8,712 bases of DNA, from contig HF998492.1 in the NCBI GenBank assembly GCA_000433775.1, forward strand, positions 3,560 to 12,271, given 5' to 3'. The position numbers and the translations under genes are program-made. The notes under the pieces were generated by a model. That model was not told the origin of the DNA. It saw only the letters and a list, made by a program, of their open reading frames with translations, and ran no database searches. Origin of the DNA: Corallococcus sp. CAG:1435. GTDB taxonomy: Bacteria > Bacillota > Clostridia > Christensenellales > CAG-314. Below are positions 6,316 to 8,712 of this stretch, piece after piece (the stretch's first letter is position 1; each line of letters begins with the position of its first letter).

Positions 6316-8712
6316 ATGCGCAAAGCGATAGTTTGTTTTTTAATGATTGTAGTGCTGTTCAGTCTTGTCGCATGCGATGCACTGCAACCGCTTATTCCCG
6401 AAGAAACGGGTGAAGAAACGGTTGCGGGACAACTTGACATTTTTAGAAGCGATCTCAAACTGACGCAGGACCAGGTAATGTCGCAGATAAAGGCGGAGTA
6501 CCTGTTGGAAAACGGCGGTTACAAAGATGACGACCGTGTTGTGGTAATGATAACGCTGGAAAACGAAGCGCTCATCGACACCTACAACAAAATGTATGCA
6601 AACACCAATTCTTCCGTAGGCGAATACGCCAAAACGCCGGAAGGATTGCAGCAGGCAAAGGGTATTGCGGAAAGTCAGGAAAAACTCATCGACAATTTGC
6701 AGTCCAAAGGGCTGATTGAAAGCGTCGAACACGTCTATTCCACAATTATCAATGCCGTTGCCGTAACCATCAGGTACGGCGACATGGAAAAAATACAAAA
6801 CATGTCTTCGGTAAAGGACGTTATCCTTTCCGACACCTACAACCGTCCGCAGGACACAAAGTCCGACGACGCCTCGGTAATAGAAAACGACGTGGACGTG
6901 TATCCCACGGGTATATTCAATTCCGGTAGCGTCGACTACACCGGTATCGGCACGGCGGTTGCAATTCTGGACTCGGGTTTCGATTGCAGCCACTCGGTGT
7001 TTCAAAATATGCCCGAGGGGGACGATTTGCTCCTCACGCAGGAAAAAATCCAGCAAATAATCACTCAAACGGACAAAGACGGAGTTGCAATCAGCAATGC
7101 CGCAAAGACCACCCCGGGACTTAAAATTTCCGACGTGTATTACAGCGACAAAATTCCCTTCGTGTACGACTACGCCGACAAAGACAGCGACGTTTTCCCC
7201 TACGACAGCGAACACGGCACACACGTTGCCGGCATCATCGGCGGAAAGGACGACGTAATCACGGGCGTGGCAATCAACACTCAGTTGGTACTGATGAAAG
7301 TGTTCCCCGACCTTGACGACGGCGCCGACACCGACGACATTCTTGCCGCTTTGGAAGACGCAGTTTTGCTGGAAGTTGACGCCATCAATATGTCGTTGGG
7401 TTCTTCTTGCGGATTTGCCCGTGAAGAGGACGGAAACAAAATCAACGACGTGTACGACGCCATCAACGAAAGCGGCGTCAGTCTGCTCACTGCCGCCAGC
7501 AACAGTTACAGTTCTGCCTACGGCGGCGAACAGGGCAACACCAACAAGGTTACCAATCCCGATTCGGGTACGGTAGGTTCTCCCTCCACCTATGCGGCGG
7601 CGCTGTCGGTGGCGTCCATCAGCGGTACAAAGAGCAAGTACATCACCGCAACGGATTCCAACGGCAACAATCCTTACACTTTCTTCTTCTTGGAATCCAA
7701 CGCAATAACGGGCGACCCCAACGACTTTTTCAAAGAGTTGGGCATTACCGAGGGACAGACAAAAACTTTCGAATACGTAACGGTTCCCGGCGACGGCTTG
7801 CGTGTAAACTACGCAGCGATAGACGTCAAGGGAAAGATAGCGTTGGTACGCCGTGGCGACAACACATTTGAAGAAAAGGCACAGATTGCCAAAAGCGAAG
7901 GCGCCATTGCCTGCATAATCTACAACAACGTGGAAGGCGACATCTACATGTCCATGGGCAAGAGCGACCACATTCCCACCGTGTCCATTTCCAAGGAAGA
8001 CGGCACGACTCTTGCGCAAAACAAGAGCGGCAAAATGACGATAAGTTACGGCAACCAGGCAGGTCCGTTCATGTCAGACTTTTCCAGTTGGGGACCTTCT
8101 CCCTCGTTGGAACTCAAACCGGACATCACCGCACACGGAGGCAACATTCTTTCCTCCGTGCCGGGAGGCGGCTACGACGAACTGAGCGGAACAAGTATGG
8201 CTACGCCCAACCTTTGCGGAATCGTGGTGCTTATCCGTCAGTATCTGAAAGACTCCTTCCCCGAAATGAGCATGAAGGAAATTTCCGTTCTGGCAAACCA
8301 GTTGCTTATGTCTACGGCAACGATAGTGCAAAACCAGGAAGGCAATCCCTATTCTCCCCGTAAGCAGGGTGCGGGACTTGCAAGTCTGGCAAATGCCGTA
8401 AACACCAAAGCGTACATAACCGTCGACGGCAAGGACAGAAGCAAAATCGAACTGTACGACGACCCCGACAGAATCGGCGAATACACAATGAATTTCAACG
8501 TTGTCAACTTCTCCGACGAGGAAGTAAACTACGATTTGTCCCTCATTGCAATGACGGAAAGCGTGTCTTCTTCCGACAACACCTTCGTTGCGGAAAAATC
8601 GCAAATTCTGGGCGGCAACTACACAACCACCGTGGACGGCGTAACTACCGACAGAGTGACGGTGCAACCGCACAGTACCGTTAAGGTGCAGTTGGTGTAC
8701 ACTCTTTCCAAA
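6316..8712 (+). CDS. S8 family (subtilisin-like) serine protease lipoprotein, C5a peptidase/lactocepin type, 3' end outside window
   Basis: This secreted endopeptidase is open to the window end; 799 residues are visible. The signal peptide MRKAIVCFLMIVVLFSLVAC has a lipobox (LVAC, Cys 20), so the protein should be lipid-anchored on the outer face of the membrane. Residues about 70-175 look like an inhibitor-I9-type propeptide (DRVVVMITLENEALIDTYN ... VKDVILSDTY). The catalytic triad is visible: Asp 219 (AVAILDSGFDCSH), His 300 (SEHGTHVAGIIGG) and Ser 627 (LSGTSMATP); the oxyanion Asn is 396 (TAASNSY, with Ser where Gly is common). A PA domain is inserted at about 500-575 (KGKIALVRRGDNTFEEKAQIAKSEGAIACIIYNN). 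After about 711 comes an Fn3-like region like that following the protease domain of streptococcal C5a peptidase. No cell-wall anchor can be judged. Likely role: extracellular proteolysis feeding the adjacent peptide importer. Confidence 0.92.
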   Translation, partial: MRKAIVCFLMIVVLFSLVACDALQPLIPEETGEETVAGQLDIFRSDLKLTQDQVMSQIKAEYLLENGGYKDDDRVVVMITLENEALIDTYNKMYANTNSSVGEYAKTPEGLQQAKGIAESQEKLIDNLQSKGLIESVEHVYSTIINAVAVTIRYGDMEKIQNMSSVKDVILSDTYNRPQDTKSDDASVIENDVDVYPTGIFNSGSVDYTGIGTAVAILDSGFDCSHSVFQNMPEGDDLLLTQEKIQQIITQTDKDGVAISNAAKTTPGLKISDVYYSDKIPFVYDYADKDSDVFPYDSEHGTHVAGIIGGKDDVITGVAINTQLVLMKVFPDLDDGADTDDILAALEDAVLLEVDAINMSLGSSCGFAREEDGNKINDVYDAINESGVSLLTAASNSYSSAYGGEQGNTNKVTNPDSGTVGSPSTYAAALSVASISGTKSKYITATDSNGNNPYTFFFLESNAITGDPNDFFKELGITEGQTKTFEYVTVPGDGLRVNYAAIDVKGKIALVRRGDNTFEEKAQIAKSEGAIACIIYNNVEGDIYMSMGKSDHIPTVSISKEDGTTLAQNKSGKMTISYGNQAGPFMSDFSSWGPSPSLELKPDITAHGGNILSSVPGGGYDELSGTSMATPNLCGIVVLIRQYLKDSFPEMSMKEISVLANQLLMSTATIVQNQEGNPYSPRKQGAGLASLANAVNTKAYITVDGKDRSKIELYDDPDRIGEYTMNFNVVNFSDEEVNYDLSLIAMTESVSSSDNTFVAEKSQILGGNYTTTVDGVTTDRVTVQPHSTVKVQLVYTLSK

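Noticed and set aside
6340..8019. Long open frame on the - strand (559 residues) opposite the protease gene
   Set aside because: It is antisense to a gene with an intact signal peptide and catalytic motifs, shows no domain or credible composition, and crosses several distinct domains of the protease.
1..8712. CRISPR array, mobile element, phage or defence genes
   Set aside because: No regularly spaced repeats, transposase motifs, terminal inverted repeats or tRNA-like sequences were found; all coding space belongs to the transporter and protease cluster.

Overview
The window holds one gene cluster, all on the + strand: an oligopeptide (Opp/Dpp-type) ABC importer followed by a small membrane protein and a secreted subtilisin-type protease lipoprotein. 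The organism is most likely a Gram-positive-type bacterium of the Bacillota, probably an anaerobic or gut-type Clostridia lineage. This rests on the classical lipobox of the protease, its C5a-peptidase/lactocepin-like domain order, clear Shine-Dalgarno sites before several genes, medium GC by eye, and the importer's sequence style. No rRNA or other marker is present, so the placement is an inference.

Layout: 1-1025 is the 3' part of the substrate-binding protein gene (oppA-like, start outside the window). 1026-1200 is a gap of 175 bases with strong inverted repeats but no convincing promoter or U-tract terminator. 1201-2208 and 2217-3539 encode the two permeases (OppB, OppC). 3592-4755 and 4757-6094 encode the two ATPases (OppD, OppF). 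6069-6305 encodes a 78-residue single-pass membrane protein that overlaps the end of oppF. 6316 to the window end encodes at least 799 residues of an S8 protease lipoprotein with propeptide-like, catalytic, PA and Fn3-like regions; its end is outside the window. Gene junctions from oppB onward are -26 to +52 bases, so one transcript is likely.

How they may work together: the lipid-anchored protease would cut proteins at the outer face of the membrane, the binding protein would capture the peptides, OppB/OppC would form the channel and OppD/OppF would power it. This resembles the PrtP-Opp logic of lactic acid bacteria, here placed in one apparent operon.

The least ordinary features are extra regions on the cytoplasmic side of the transporter. 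OppC has an acidic N-terminal extension of about 120 residues, OppD a basic one of about 45, and OppF one of about 83 that appears to contain a repeated beta-hairpin unit of about 24 residues. The small membrane protein is unassigned. No CRISPR array, tRNA, rRNA, insertion sequence or phage gene was seen.
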